Part shown: positions 46,623 through 55,171 of the stretch, piece by piece
Position numbering within the stretch: the stretch's first letter is position 1
Layout of the letters: each line of letters starts with the position of its first letter
Assembly (NCBI GenBank): GCA_030442055.1
Contig: JAUJEB010000007.1
Location: forward strand, 62,001-126,000
Length of the DNA stretch: 64,000 bases
Reading direction: 5' to 3'
Source of the DNA: Agaribacillus aureus
Lineage (GTDB): Bacteria; Bacteroidota; Bacteroidia; Cytophagales; Cyclobacteriaceae
Program-made: the position numbers and the translations under genes
Notes under the pieces: model-generated
Database searches by the model: none
Seen by the model: the letters and a program-made list of their open reading frames with translations, nothing else
What the model was told of the DNA's origin: nothing

Positions 46623-46753
46623 ATCTGCTACAGGCTTTTCAAGGCCTTATGATATGTAATAAAAAATATACTTTCAGACACCAAAATAGGTAATTAATAA
46701 ATATATTTGCTAGCAGAAAAACAGACTTAATTTTTAATTACAAGTAATAAAGA

Positions 46754-48058
46754 ATGGGTTCAATTGTAATAACTGCCATCATTGCCTTTACAGTTGTCAT
46801 TTTACTTTTAGTGATGATACTGTTGTTTGCGCAATCAAAGTTGGTCCAGTCCGGCGATGTAAAAATTACTGTGAATGGGGATAGTGGAAATCCGATAATT
46901 GCGTCGGCTGGTAGTACATTGCTGTCTACCTTGTCTGCGCAGAAGATTTTTTTACCTTCGGCCTGCGGAGGTGGCGGAACATGCGCCATGTGCAAATGTG
47001 TTATTGAAGAAGGCGGTGGTGAGGTACTTCCGACAGAAGAGGGCCACCTGAGCCGGACCGAACAGAAGGAAAAAGTTCGTTTGTCTTGTCAGGTGAAGGT
47101 TAAAAATGATATGACCATCAAAATACCGGAGGAAATTTTTGGTATTAAGAAGTGGGAATGCGAGGTGGTTTCAAATTACAACGTAGCCTCGTTCATAAAA
47201 GAGTTTGTAGTAAAGTTGCCCGAAGGAGAAACCCTGGATTTTGAAGCAGGTGGCTATATTCAAATTGATGTTCCCAAGGTAGAAGTTGATTTTAAAGACA
47301 TGGATATTACTTCCCACCCCGAGCTGGGCAGGGATCCAATGGATTTTAAATCTGAATGGGACAAATTTGGTTTATGGGATCTGAAAATGAAAAATGATGA
47401 AACGATCTTCCGTGCCTACTCAATGGCTAATCATCCTGCGGAAGGAAACATCATCATGTTGAATATTCGTATTGCCACGCCACCATGGGACAGAGCCAAT
47501 AATCGGTGGATGGATGTTAATCCCGGCATTTGCTCTTCTTATGTTTTCTCCAGAAAACCAGGTGACAAAGTCACTATCTCAGGCCCCTATGGCGAGTTTT
47601 TCATCAAAGACACCGATGCTGAAATGTTATACATCGGAGGTGGTGCTGGAATGGCTCCCATGCGATCTCATCTTTTTCACCTGTTCCACACGTTGAAGAC
47701 CGGTAGAAAAGTGACGTACTGGTATGGAGGACGATCCAGAAGAGAGTTGTTTTATCTCGATCATTTTAAGAAAATTGAGGATGAATTTCCGAATTTCAAA
47801 TTTTTTGTCGTTTTATCAGAACCATTACCGGAAGATAACTGGAAAGAGAAAAAAGATATTGACGATACGCAAGGTGATGGATTCCTTGGCTTTGTGCATC
47901 AGGCCGTGATTGACAAGTATCTGAGTAAACACGAGGCCCCGGAAGATATTGAATTCTATTTTTGCGGTCCCCCTTTAATGAATCAGGCTGTATTGAAAAT
48001 GTGCGATAGCTGGGGAATTCCCGATGAAAATGTGGCTTTTGATGATTTTGGAGGATAG
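46754..48058 (+). CDS. nqrF: Na+-translocating NADH:quinone reductase subunit F
   Basis: A 434-residue flavo-iron-sulfur subunit that takes electrons from NADH. An N-terminal membrane helix (about 3-25) precedes a 2Fe-2S ferredoxin domain ([20 protein letters not shown]), an FAD domain ([14 protein letters not shown]) and an NADH domain ([15 protein letters not shown]), ending AFDDFGG as typical. The usual neighbours nqrA-E are not in this window. A terminator follows, so it is transcribed without another nqr gene downstream. Confidence 0.95.
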   Translation: MGSIVITAIIAFTVVILLLVMILLFAQSKLVQSGDVKITVNGDSGNPIIASAGSTLLSTLSAQKIFLPSACGGGGTCAMCKCVIEEGGGEVLPTEEGHLSRTEQKEKVRLSCQVKVKNDMTIKIPEEIFGIKKWECEVVSNYNVASFIKEFVVKLPEGETLDFEAGGYIQIDVPKVEVDFKDMDITSHPELGRDPMDFKSEWDKFGLWDLKMKNDETIFRAYSMANHPAEGNIIMLNIRIATPPWDRANNRWMDVNPGICSSYVFSRKPGDKVTISGPYGEFFIKDTDAEMLYIGGGAGMAPMRSHLFHLFHTLKTGRKVTYWYGGRSRRELFYLDHFKKIEDEFPNFKFFVVLSEPLPEDNWKEKKDIDDTQGDGFLGFVHQAVIDKYLSKHEAPEDIEFYFCGPPLMNQAVLKMCDSWGIPDENVAFDDFGG

Positions 48059-48116
48059 CAATCCAATACATTAATTGCCCCTAGCCAGGAACAGCCTAAG
48101 ATATTTATAAACATTG

Positions 48117-48144
48117 AAAAGAGTAAGTTAGCTTACTCTTTTTT
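48117..48144 (+). terminator. Rho-independent terminator of nqrF
   Basis: Arms 48117-48127 and 48132-48142 (11 bp) around a 4-base loop, running into a T tract. It is about 60 bp after the nqrF stop. Confidence 0.88.
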
Positions 48145-48246
48145 GTTTTAATATTACGGCTTTTTACGAATGGCTTGAAAAGCCTGTTATTCCAATGCTT
48201 TATTATAAAATTTTGGGTCCTGAAATTCTATTCATAAATTGCAGTA

Positions 48247-49407
48247 ATGGATTTGAAAATATTTTTCTCCCCGCTTGATGAGGAGCTTTTTAGTAATATA
48301 GCCGGGCACAATACATTTTTCCATAGTATTAGGGTCAATCATGACGCCATGCCCGAATACAAGAATGCGGACATAGCCATTCTGGGATTACCAAAGTATG
48401 ATGAAAAGAAAGGAGCTAAATCCGACAACTGGCAAGCTGCTGATGAGATCAGAAAAAAGTTATACTGTCTGAAAAAAGGAAGTGGCACTTACAGGATTAT
48501 CGACCTTGGAAATCTCAATGCCGGCATCTCCCTGGATGAAACCTATTTGAGGATACGGGAGGTTTGCGAAATGCTGATTGACAATAATGTGCTGCCGCTG
48601 TTGATAGGAGGCAGTCATGACATGGATATCGGGCAGTTCAGGGCCTACGAGGAAATGAAGAAGCTTGTAAGTTTTTTGAATGTGGATGCCACGCTGGACA
48701 TGGATGACGATGAAGCAGCCGGAAGCAATGCCAGGCACATACATGGTATCCTTTTACATGAGCCTAATTTTCTGTTCAACTACAGCCACCTTGGCTATCA
48801 GAGCTACCTGATTGATCCTTCGCACATATCATTGCTGGAGAAGCTTTACTTTGAGGCTTACAGGCTGGGGCACTTGCGGGAGCATATTAAGGAAATGGAA
48901 CCAATTATCAGGGATGCCGATATGATGAGCTTTGATATTGGGGCGATCAAGTCGCTGGACGCTCCCGGTGTCAACAATCCCCAACCGTTTGGTTTGACCG
49001 GGGAAGAGGCCTGTCAGATTTGCTGGTATGCCGGCTTGAATGAAAAATTAAGCTCCGCTGGATTTTATGAGTATGAGCCTGAATCTGATGACGCCAACAA
49101 AAAAACTGCCGCAGTCATAGCTACGATGTTATGGTATTTTGTCGAGGGTTTTTACAATCGAAAAAGCGAGCTTAGCTTTAAAACCAACGATTATCTTAAA
49201 TACGTGGTTTCCATGCCCGATGACCCTGAGGCCATTGTGTTTTACAAAAGCAAGCTGAGTGAAAAATGGTGGCTGGAAGTACCTTATCCCGATGGCAATC
49301 AATACGAGCGCAATTGTATTGTGCCGTGCAATTACAAGGATTACGAGCTGGCTACGCAGGGTCAGGTACCAGACCGGTGGATCTCGACCTATTCCAAATT
49401 ACTTTGA
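48247..49407 (+). CDS. Ureohydrolase (arginase/formimidoylglutamase) homologue, probably inactive
   Basis: A 386-residue protein with the ureohydrolase fold: IGGSHDMDIG (H124), the metal loop NVDATLDMDD (D147, T149, D151) and the second loop SFDIGAIKSLDAPGVNNPQP (D230, G232). Active arginases and agmatinases have DAHxD and DxD at these sites, so one His and one Asp ligand are replaced (T149, G232). Four of six ligands remain. Homologues annotated formimidoylglutamase occur beside T9SS gld genes in other Bacteroidota (from memory). A structural or regulatory role is inferred. Confidence 0.8.
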   Translation: MDLKIFFSPLDEELFSNIAGHNTFFHSIRVNHDAMPEYKNADIAILGLPKYDEKKGAKSDNWQAADEIRKKLYCLKKGSGTYRIIDLGNLNAGISLDETYLRIREVCEMLIDNNVLPLLIGGSHDMDIGQFRAYEEMKKLVSFLNVDATLDMDDDEAAGSNARHIHGILLHEPNFLFNYSHLGYQSYLIDPSHISLLEKLYFEAYRLGHLREHIKEMEPIIRDADMMSFDIGAIKSLDAPGVNNPQPFGLTGEEACQICWYAGLNEKLSSAGFYEYEPESDDANKKTAAVIATMLWYFVEGFYNRKSELSFKTNDYLKYVVSMPDDPEAIVFYKSKLSEKWWLEVPYPDGNQYERNCIVPCNYKDYELATQGQVPDRWISTYSKLL

Positions 49408-49715
49408 TTGGTTAAACCAAAATAATCCCGCTTATCTGTGGTTTGAGAAGTTATGTAGTCCTGATGTTTCTCGTGCCACCTATCTGGAAACACCAAAGAA
49501 GACTTTGGTAATGAGGCTACTTTCGGCTTAAGCCTATTATAAAGGCATAGGATTTCAGTGCAATCTTCCTTGGTAATTCAATAGGGTTTCAGGCTTTTTA
49601 CCCATGAGTCCTGGGAACCCGTGTAGCCGTTTTTTCTTGACGTAATAAAACTTTTTCCAAGATTTTTATATGTTAGTAAATTGTTATCTTTGCATGAACT
49701 GTTAATTAATATTTC
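49408..49715. other. 308-bp region with a coding-like tail in another frame and a promoter
   Basis: From 49383 to 49531 a frame shifted relative to the ureohydrolase gene is open and reads like protein (NYFDWLNQNNPAYLWFEKL, then to a TAA at 49529-49531), but no credible start is seen. The rest is AT-rich and holds the promoter of the CotH/VTC operon. Confidence 0.4.
49663..49692 (+). promoter_or_regulatory. Promoter of the CotH/VTC/DUF4956 operon
   Basis: A perfect -7 TATCTTTG (49685-49692), an 18-base spacer and a TTTT -33 (49663-49666, three of four). Transcription would start near 49699, 17 bases before the ATG. Confidence 0.6.
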
Positions 49716-52274
49716 ATGAACCTTCCTAAAAATAAACGGGGACCTTTTACAGAGCTTATTTTAATCCCGCTTATTTTTTTATTTATTTTTTTGTTTATTT
49801 CTTCTTCCTTTAACTCGGCTACTGACCAAAATAAAGCAGACACACTACTTAACAAGGCTAACCGGTTTTTACCTTTACTTTCACAAAAATACGCTACTCA
49901 GGTCACCAATACTTTGGCTCAGGATAGCACATATATATACAGCGTTGGGCTTTATGATGACAGCGTTCAACGAAGGCTTGTCCTAATAAATGAAAACCCT
50001 TCCCAAAGGGAGTTTCAAAACCGGATAATTGTAAACGTATATCCCAAAAATGTTGATCAATATAAACATGCATCTAATTTTGATGGTGATGGGTTTTTGG
50101 ATTATACTTCTATCGACAAACCGGTCATGCATCATTATGACAGCAGTAATTACAGTGTGTTGGAGGTAGCGCTTCCTTATATAAACATTGACAAAATATT
50201 TATCAAGCAGCCAGGAATATGGAAGCAAACTTTGATGACCCCCTTTCCCGATACGAAACCGGATGAAAAAGTAGATTACGAAGTGTCATTACAGGCATTA
50301 TACACACCGTTATTCATTAAAGTATTGCAAAGCTATGATATTGCCCATCTAAGCTATAAAACACCCAAGGCAATAAATACCATATCGCTTTCGGATTATG
50401 TGAAAAACGAAAAGAAAGCCATTGGCAAAGTTGAAGACAGCGATGCTTTTTGGAGTTCTTTATTCAGTAAAAATTCAAATTACGAGTCTTTAATAACATT
50501 TTTGGGTGACAAGCAATCTCAAGCGAGTGACTTTCTGAAAAAAATATCGGAGGGTGAACAAACATTTTCTGAAATATTTGACATTGACAAGCTTGCGACA
50601 TATTATGCTTTAATAAATTTATTTAGCAACAACGAAGCCCGAGAAATCGGATTATTATACAACCCTGAAACAAAGTTGCTGGAGCCCCTATATTTAAACA
50701 CAAACCACCTCGGCGTCCTAAATACATATGTCAAAGATGAGAAAATTGATCATCTATTATTTTTTGAAGCTTATCTTAAGAAGCTTCAGGAAATAAGTGA
50801 AATTGACCTAAAAAAATTATTGCAAAGCGACCCTGATTTACCAGATAGAATAAAACGATTTAACTATGTTAATCCTGAAATCTTATTTGATTCCAAAGTA
50901 TTGTCTCACAATCAACATGTTATAAAAAAAGGTATAAATTCCAGCATAACGATTAAAGCGGAATTTTTGAGTATGGATGAAAAGAGGTTTAGTGTTAGCA
51001 TAGAGAACTTAACTATTTTCCCTGTAGAAATTTTGGGCTTAAATTATAGGAAGAAAAAAACGATTAGCACTTACGAAAAACAAAAAATAATTTTAAAAGA
51101 TGAAACCGATAAGGTAGTTTTTAGGCTTCCAAGAAGCTTTGAAAATCTTTTTGTACATAAAAAAAACAAATCTGCCGGTTTTGATTTTGCTAAAAACATA
51201 TTCGACCTGCGGATTGCCTATAAAACGTTAGGTTTGGATTCGATCTGTTATGCAGAAATTGTACCCTACCAACCTTTGGAAAATTACTATAAAGATGAGG
51301 ACCTGTTCAGGCGGGAGGTGGACATTTCCAAAACCGATTTTGTCACGGTTAGCGCCTCAAACAAAACCATAGATTTTGATAGTAGTTTTACACTTAACTC
51401 ACCCCTGATTCTTCCTGAAAACTATACCGTGACAGCGAAACCAGGTGTTACGATTAACATAGTTCACGGAGGAAAAATCATCTCCCACTCGCCCTTGAAT
51501 TTTATAGGGGAAAAGGACAATCCTATACGTATTATTTCCAAAGATAAGCAAGGGCAGGGACTGTTGGTTTTGGCAGAAGGAAGGGCGTCTACACTGAAGC
51601 ATGTTCATTTTGATGGCCTAACAAACCCTTCTCATGGTATGTGGTCTACCACTAGTGCAATAACCTTTTATGAATCTCCCGTTAGTTTCGACTGTGTAAT
51701 AATATCCAATAACACCTGCGAAGATGCCGTAAATGTTGTCAGAACCAATTTTTTGATGACCAATACATTTTTTAAAAACACGCAGTCTGATGCCTTTGAT
51801 GGTGATTTTGTCACCGGAAAGATTTCCAGTTGTGTATTTACGGATTTGGGAAATGACGCTATAGATGTATCAGGCTCTGATCTTGATATCTACGATGTAA
51901 AAATTTTCAGAGCGGGAGACAAGGGATTAAGCGCGGGAGAAGATAGTCGTATTGAGGCGCAAAAGATTCAAATCTCTAATAGTGAAATAGCCGTTGCCGG
52001 AAAGGACTTATCAACTATTAAATTGAAAGATATCTTTATTAAGGACACTAAGCTTGGTTTTACCGCCTTCCAGAAAAAATCGGAATTTGGACCGTCTGAA
52101 ATTACAGTTAATCAAATAAATATGGATAGTGTTGAAATAAAATATTTAATAGAAAAGGCCTCATCTCTTTCCATGGACGGCGAAAAAGTAAAAACCGAAC
52201 AAAACGTAAAAAATAGAATGTATGGTGTAGAATTTGGAAGAAGCAGTGCGGAAACACGAGAACGGCAACAGTAA
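49716..52274 (+). CDS. Membrane-anchored CotH-like protein with C-terminal beta-helix
   Basis: An 852-residue protein with one N-terminal membrane helix (about 14-32). Residues about 290-335 resemble the CotH-kinase C-lobe (FDIDKLATYYALINLFSNNE, YNPETKLLEPLYLN), but N328 stands where the 432-residue CotH protein downstream has D336. Residues about 560-820 form a right-handed beta-helix with pectate-lyase-like rungs (KISSCVFTDLGNDAIDVSGS, IYDVKIFRAGDKGLSAGEDS). Probably outside the membrane. First gene of a tight operon (2 bp to the next). Function unknown; a catalytically altered CotH relative fused to a binding or hydrolase helix is my reading. Confidence 0.7.
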   Translation: MNLPKNKRGPFTELILIPLIFLFIFLFISSSFNSATDQNKADTLLNKANRFLPLLSQKYATQVTNTLAQDSTYIYSVGLYDDSVQRRLVLINENPSQREFQNRIIVNVYPKNVDQYKHASNFDGDGFLDYTSIDKPVMHHYDSSNYSVLEVALPYINIDKIFIKQPGIWKQTLMTPFPDTKPDEKVDYEVSLQALYTPLFIKVLQSYDIAHLSYKTPKAINTISLSDYVKNEKKAIGKVEDSDAFWSSLFSKNSNYESLITFLGDKQSQASDFLKKISEGEQTFSEIFDIDKLATYYALINLFSNNEAREIGLLYNPETKLLEPLYLNTNHLGVLNTYVKDEKIDHLLFFEAYLKKLQEISEIDLKKLLQSDPDLPDRIKRFNYVNPEILFDSKVLSHNQHVIKKGINSSITIKAEFLSMDEKRFSVSIENLTIFPVEILGLNYRKKKTISTYEKQKIILKDETDKVVFRLPRSFENLFVHKKNKSAGFDFAKNIFDLRIAYKTLGLDSICYAEIVPYQPLENYYKDEDLFRREVDISKTDFVTVSASNKTIDFDSSFTLNSPLILPENYTVTAKPGVTINIVHGGKIISHSPLNFIGEKDNPIRIISKDKQGQGLLVLAEGRASTLKHVHFDGLTNPSHGMWSTTSAITFYESPVSFDCVIISNNTCEDAVNVVRTNFLMTNTFFKNTQSDAFDGDFVTGKISSCVFTDLGNDAIDVSGSDLDIYDVKIFRAGDKGLSAGEDSRIEAQKIQISNSEIAVAGKDLSTIKLKDIFIKDTKLGFTAFQKKSEFGPSEITVNQINMDSVEIKYLIEKASSLSMDGEKVKTEQNVKNRMYGVEFGRSSAETRERQQ

Positions 52275-52276
52275 CT

Positions 52277-53032
52277 ATGATTGGCAAATTAGATTTAGAA
52301 GCGCAGGACCTGGCTAAGGAAGAAGAGGTTCAGTTTATCAATGCAGTGCATAATTATCGTTATGAGCGTAAGTTTACGATACCGGATAATTTGAGTATAA
52401 AGACAATCGAACAATCTATTAAGAGAAATAGATATTTGTTTAGACAAGTCTTTCATCAAAGGCAGGTCAATAATATATATTTTGATACACCTGATTATCG
52501 CAATTACTTCGATAACGTTTTGGGTGTTTCAAATAGGAAAAAATTTAGAATCCGCTGGTATGGTGACACCTTTGGCAAGATAAAAACGCCTGTTCTTGAG
52601 ATCAAAATAAAAAAAGGACTGGTGGGCGATAAATGGTCCTATAAGCTGGATCCTTTTACCTTAAACTCGGATTTTACGAATGCGTACATTCAAGATGTAT
52701 TAAAAAAGTCTTCCTTACCGGCGCCCGTTTTGGAAAGTTTAAAATTAGTGTCTCCTACCTTGTTAAACTCATACAACAGGCGTTATTATCTTTCGGCCGA
52801 CAACAGATTTAGGGTAACACTGGATTTCAATTTGCTGTATCACAAAATAGATAAACGCTTTAACAACTTTCAGTTAAAGTCGGTTAAAGATGAAAATAAG
52901 ATTGTCGAGTTGAAGTATAGGTTAGAGGATGATAGCGAAGCCAGTGCGGTAACAACTCAATTCCCTTTCAGATTAAACAAAAGTTCAAAATACTTAAATG
53001 GTGTAAATACCATAAAGCGATTTCCACAATAA
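52277..53032 (+). CDS. VTC-domain (triphosphate tunnel) protein, putative polyphosphate polymerase
   Basis: A 251-residue soluble protein of the VTC family. Tunnel residues expected for binding phosphate chains are present: YERKF (E30, R31, K32), FRIRWYG (R91, R93), LEIKIKKG (E108, K110), WSYKL (K123), FRVTLD (R179) and VELKYRL (E211). Yeast Vtc4 makes polyphosphate from ATP; bacterial homologues are less studied. It starts 2 bp after the beta-helix gene and 25 bp before the DUF4956 gene, a grouping known in other bacteria. Confidence 0.85.
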   Translation: MIGKLDLEAQDLAKEEEVQFINAVHNYRYERKFTIPDNLSIKTIEQSIKRNRYLFRQVFHQRQVNNIYFDTPDYRNYFDNVLGVSNRKKFRIRWYGDTFGKIKTPVLEIKIKKGLVGDKWSYKLDPFTLNSDFTNAYIQDVLKKSSLPAPVLESLKLVSPTLLNSYNRRYYLSADNRFRVTLDFNLLYHKIDKRFNNFQLKSVKDENKIVELKYRLEDDSEASAVTTQFPFRLNKSSKYLNGVNTIKRFPQ

Positions 53033-53057
53033 TTACCAATTAATACACTTTAAGCAG

Positions 53058-53735
53058 ATGCAAGAACAATCTTTTTTACATGAGATAGCCAGCCAATTCG
53101 GTTCAGAGGAACAGTCGTTAATCGATTTTTTAATCAATATTTTTATTACAATTATACTCTCCGTAATTCTTGGATTAATTTACTCAAAATACGGTAGCTC
53201 CCTTTCTAACAGAAAAAAACTGATACAAACCTTTGTACTCATTTCAATTACGGTAATGCTGGTGATCTCAATTGTAAAATCGTCGTTGGCGCTTTCTTTG
53301 GGTTTGGTTGGGGCGTTGTCAATAGTGCGATTTAGAACAGCAATAAAAGAACCTGAAGAATTAGTATACTTTTTTATTGCAATAGCTTTGGGATTAGGTA
53401 TGGGTGCCAATCAGCGTGTAATCACACTTGCGGGAGCTATTGTTATTCTGCTTTACATAGTATTTCAAAATGCAGGTTCTATTAAAAAAGCCGTTCAACA
53501 AAATCTTATTCTCACGATTTCTAATACAGCTGATAAAACGTTTGACGAAAACACAATACTTAATATGCTTGAAAACCACTGTTCCAAAATTGATTTACGC
53601 CGTTTGGATCAGGTGGATGGGACAACAGAGCTTTCACTTAATGTGGAGTTCAATTCTCTTAAAAGCATATTAAATGCCAAAAATGAACTGAAATCCATTG
53701 GGGATATTCAATTCAGTTTTATCGAAAATTACTAA
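53058..53735 (+). CDS. DUF4956-family membrane protein
   Basis: A 225-residue protein with four membrane helices (about 22-42, 53-70, 73-93 and 95-137 region) carrying the family signature SLGLVGALSIVRFRTAIKEP and FFIAIALGLGMG. A cytoplasmic ferredoxin-like C-terminal domain follows (about 150-225). DUF4956 genes usually adjoin VTC genes, so it may be a channel or membrane partner for the VTC enzyme (inference from neighbourhood). 8 bp before the CotH gene. Confidence 0.88.
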   Translation: MQEQSFLHEIASQFGSEEQSLIDFLINIFITIILSVILGLIYSKYGSSLSNRKKLIQTFVLISITVMLVISIVKSSLALSLGLVGALSIVRFRTAIKEPEELVYFFIAIALGLGMGANQRVITLAGAIVILLYIVFQNAGSIKKAVQQNLILTISNTADKTFDENTILNMLENHCSKIDLRRLDQVDGTTELSLNVEFNSLKSILNAKNELKSIGDIQFSFIENY

Positions 53736-53743
53736 TTAAAAAA

Positions 53744-55042
53744 ATGAAGATTAAATCCTCCGGGAGCAATCCTCTTATGGCCATAGGCGTATGCGTATTA
53801 ATGATTCTTGCATTAGTCGCCTTCCGTTCACTCGATAAAAAAAAGGTAGAAGTGATAGAGGTACCCAGCATAGAGAGAAAAACTACCCTCAATTCTTTGC
53901 AAATAACCGTAAGGGAAAAACATTATAGAAAACTCAAAGAAAAACGTAATGAAGCCCTTGCAGATGGTATTTTAGAAACAGACGACAATGATTATGTACC
54001 TGGTATTATTACTTTCGACGGCAAGGACTACGATGCAGAATTACGTTTAAAAGGGGATTGGACAGATCATCTTCAGGATGATAAATGGTCTTATAGGATA
54101 AAGCTCAAAAACGACCAAACCATTATGGGTATGCGAAAGTTTTCTGTCCATCATCCCAAGACAAGGGGTTATGTCAATGAATGGCTATACCATAAAGCTA
54201 ACAAAGCCGAAGATTTAATAGGGTTGAGGTATCAGTTCGCTGAAGGGTTTTTGCATATTAAACTAAAAAATCCGGAAGATTCTATTGAGTTCATCAACAA
54301 GAATGTGGGGATTTACGCCATTGAAGAGACGTTTGATAAAAGAACAATTGAAAGCAACAGGCGGAAAGAAGGTGTTATATTAAGAATTTCTGAACAATAT
54401 TTTTGGAAAGAAACCAAGCAAGCCTGGAAAATTGCCAATCAAACAGGATCTCGCGCAAACCCTAAACGTATTCCAAAATTTATTGGTCCAAGAAATGAAT
54501 ATGTATCAACTTTTGGTTTAAGTAAAATTCTGGCAGATAAAGCTCTTAACAAACAGTTTAAGCATGCAAAAAATTTATTGGAAACATATCGATTAGGTCG
54601 CCTAAAACCTTCTGAAGTATTTGATACCAAAAAACTTGCATTGCATACGGCCATAAATAATCTGTTTGGAGCCTATCACGGTTTGGAGGCTATTAATTTA
54701 CGCTTTTATTACAATCCTACAACTTCAAAGTTAGAACCTATAGCCTATGATGGTAACTCAGGAGAAAGGCTTAAGGAATTTCATCATTATTTATACACCA
54801 ATAAGGAAATAGATATCGAATACACTAAGGAACTTATTGCTGCACTGGAATTAGTGAGTCATCCGGAATATTTAAAAATACTTTTTGATAATTTTTATAA
54901 AGAAGCTAAAGGCTTTGATGCAATATTGCAAAGAGAGTTTGGTAAACATATTGTTATTGACAAAAATGTCTATGCACATAACCAAACCATATTGAGACAA
55001 GAAGCCCAACGTTTAAAGATCCTAATTCAATCCGATATCTAA
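53744..55042 (+). CDS. CotH-family protein kinase, membrane-anchored
   Basis: A 432-residue protein with an N-terminal membrane helix (about 10-26) and a CotH kinase domain: AELRLKGDWTDHLQDDKWSY, KFSVHHPKTRGYVNEWLYHK, GIYAIEETFDKR, KKLALHTAINNLFGAYHGLE, RFYYNPTTSKLEPIAYDGN with likely metal Asp D336. Bacillus CotH phosphorylates spore-coat proteins; relatives outside spore-formers probably act on surface proteins. It is the last gene of the operon. Its 3' end overlaps a small minus-strand coding-like ORF by 21 bp. Confidence 0.85.
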   Translation: MKIKSSGSNPLMAIGVCVLMILALVAFRSLDKKKVEVIEVPSIERKTTLNSLQITVREKHYRKLKEKRNEALADGILETDDNDYVPGIITFDGKDYDAELRLKGDWTDHLQDDKWSYRIKLKNDQTIMGMRKFSVHHPKTRGYVNEWLYHKANKAEDLIGLRYQFAEGFLHIKLKNPEDSIEFINKNVGIYAIEETFDKRTIESNRRKEGVILRISEQYFWKETKQAWKIANQTGSRANPKRIPKFIGPRNEYVSTFGLSKILADKALNKQFKHAKNLLETYRLGRLKPSEVFDTKKLALHTAINNLFGAYHGLEAINLRFYYNPTTSKLEPIAYDGNSGERLKEFHHYLYTNKEIDIEYTKELIAALELVSHPEYLKILFDNFYKEAKGFDAILQREFGKHIVIDKNVYAHNQTILRQEAQRLKILIQSDI

Positions 55043-55171
55043 AATCTGTTTTTCCTCTTTTAAATTTTCAGGAACCGCGACCTTAGGAATAAAAAATTGT
55101 TGTTTTATAGCTTTGTTATACTCAGGGAAAGCTGATAGATGAAATTTATGGTAAGGTAAGCTGACTGGCAC
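55022..55171 (-). pseudogene. 49-codon coding-like ORF, possible gene remnant
   Basis: Starting at a GTG that overlaps the stop of the GT4 gene, this frame encodes PVSLPYHKFHLSAFPEYNKA followed by a charged tail and a TAG at 55022-55024. Composition and codon use look like a real protein C-terminus, but the frame is closed immediately upstream. It overlaps the CotH gene 3' end by 21 bp. A short gene of the polysaccharide operon or a remnant are both possible. Confidence 0.4.

Noticed and set aside
46702-46709. TATATTTG box upstream of nqrF
   Set aside because: Fits the -7 element, but the nearest TTTC lies 26 bases upstream, outside the accepted spacing, so no promoter is called.
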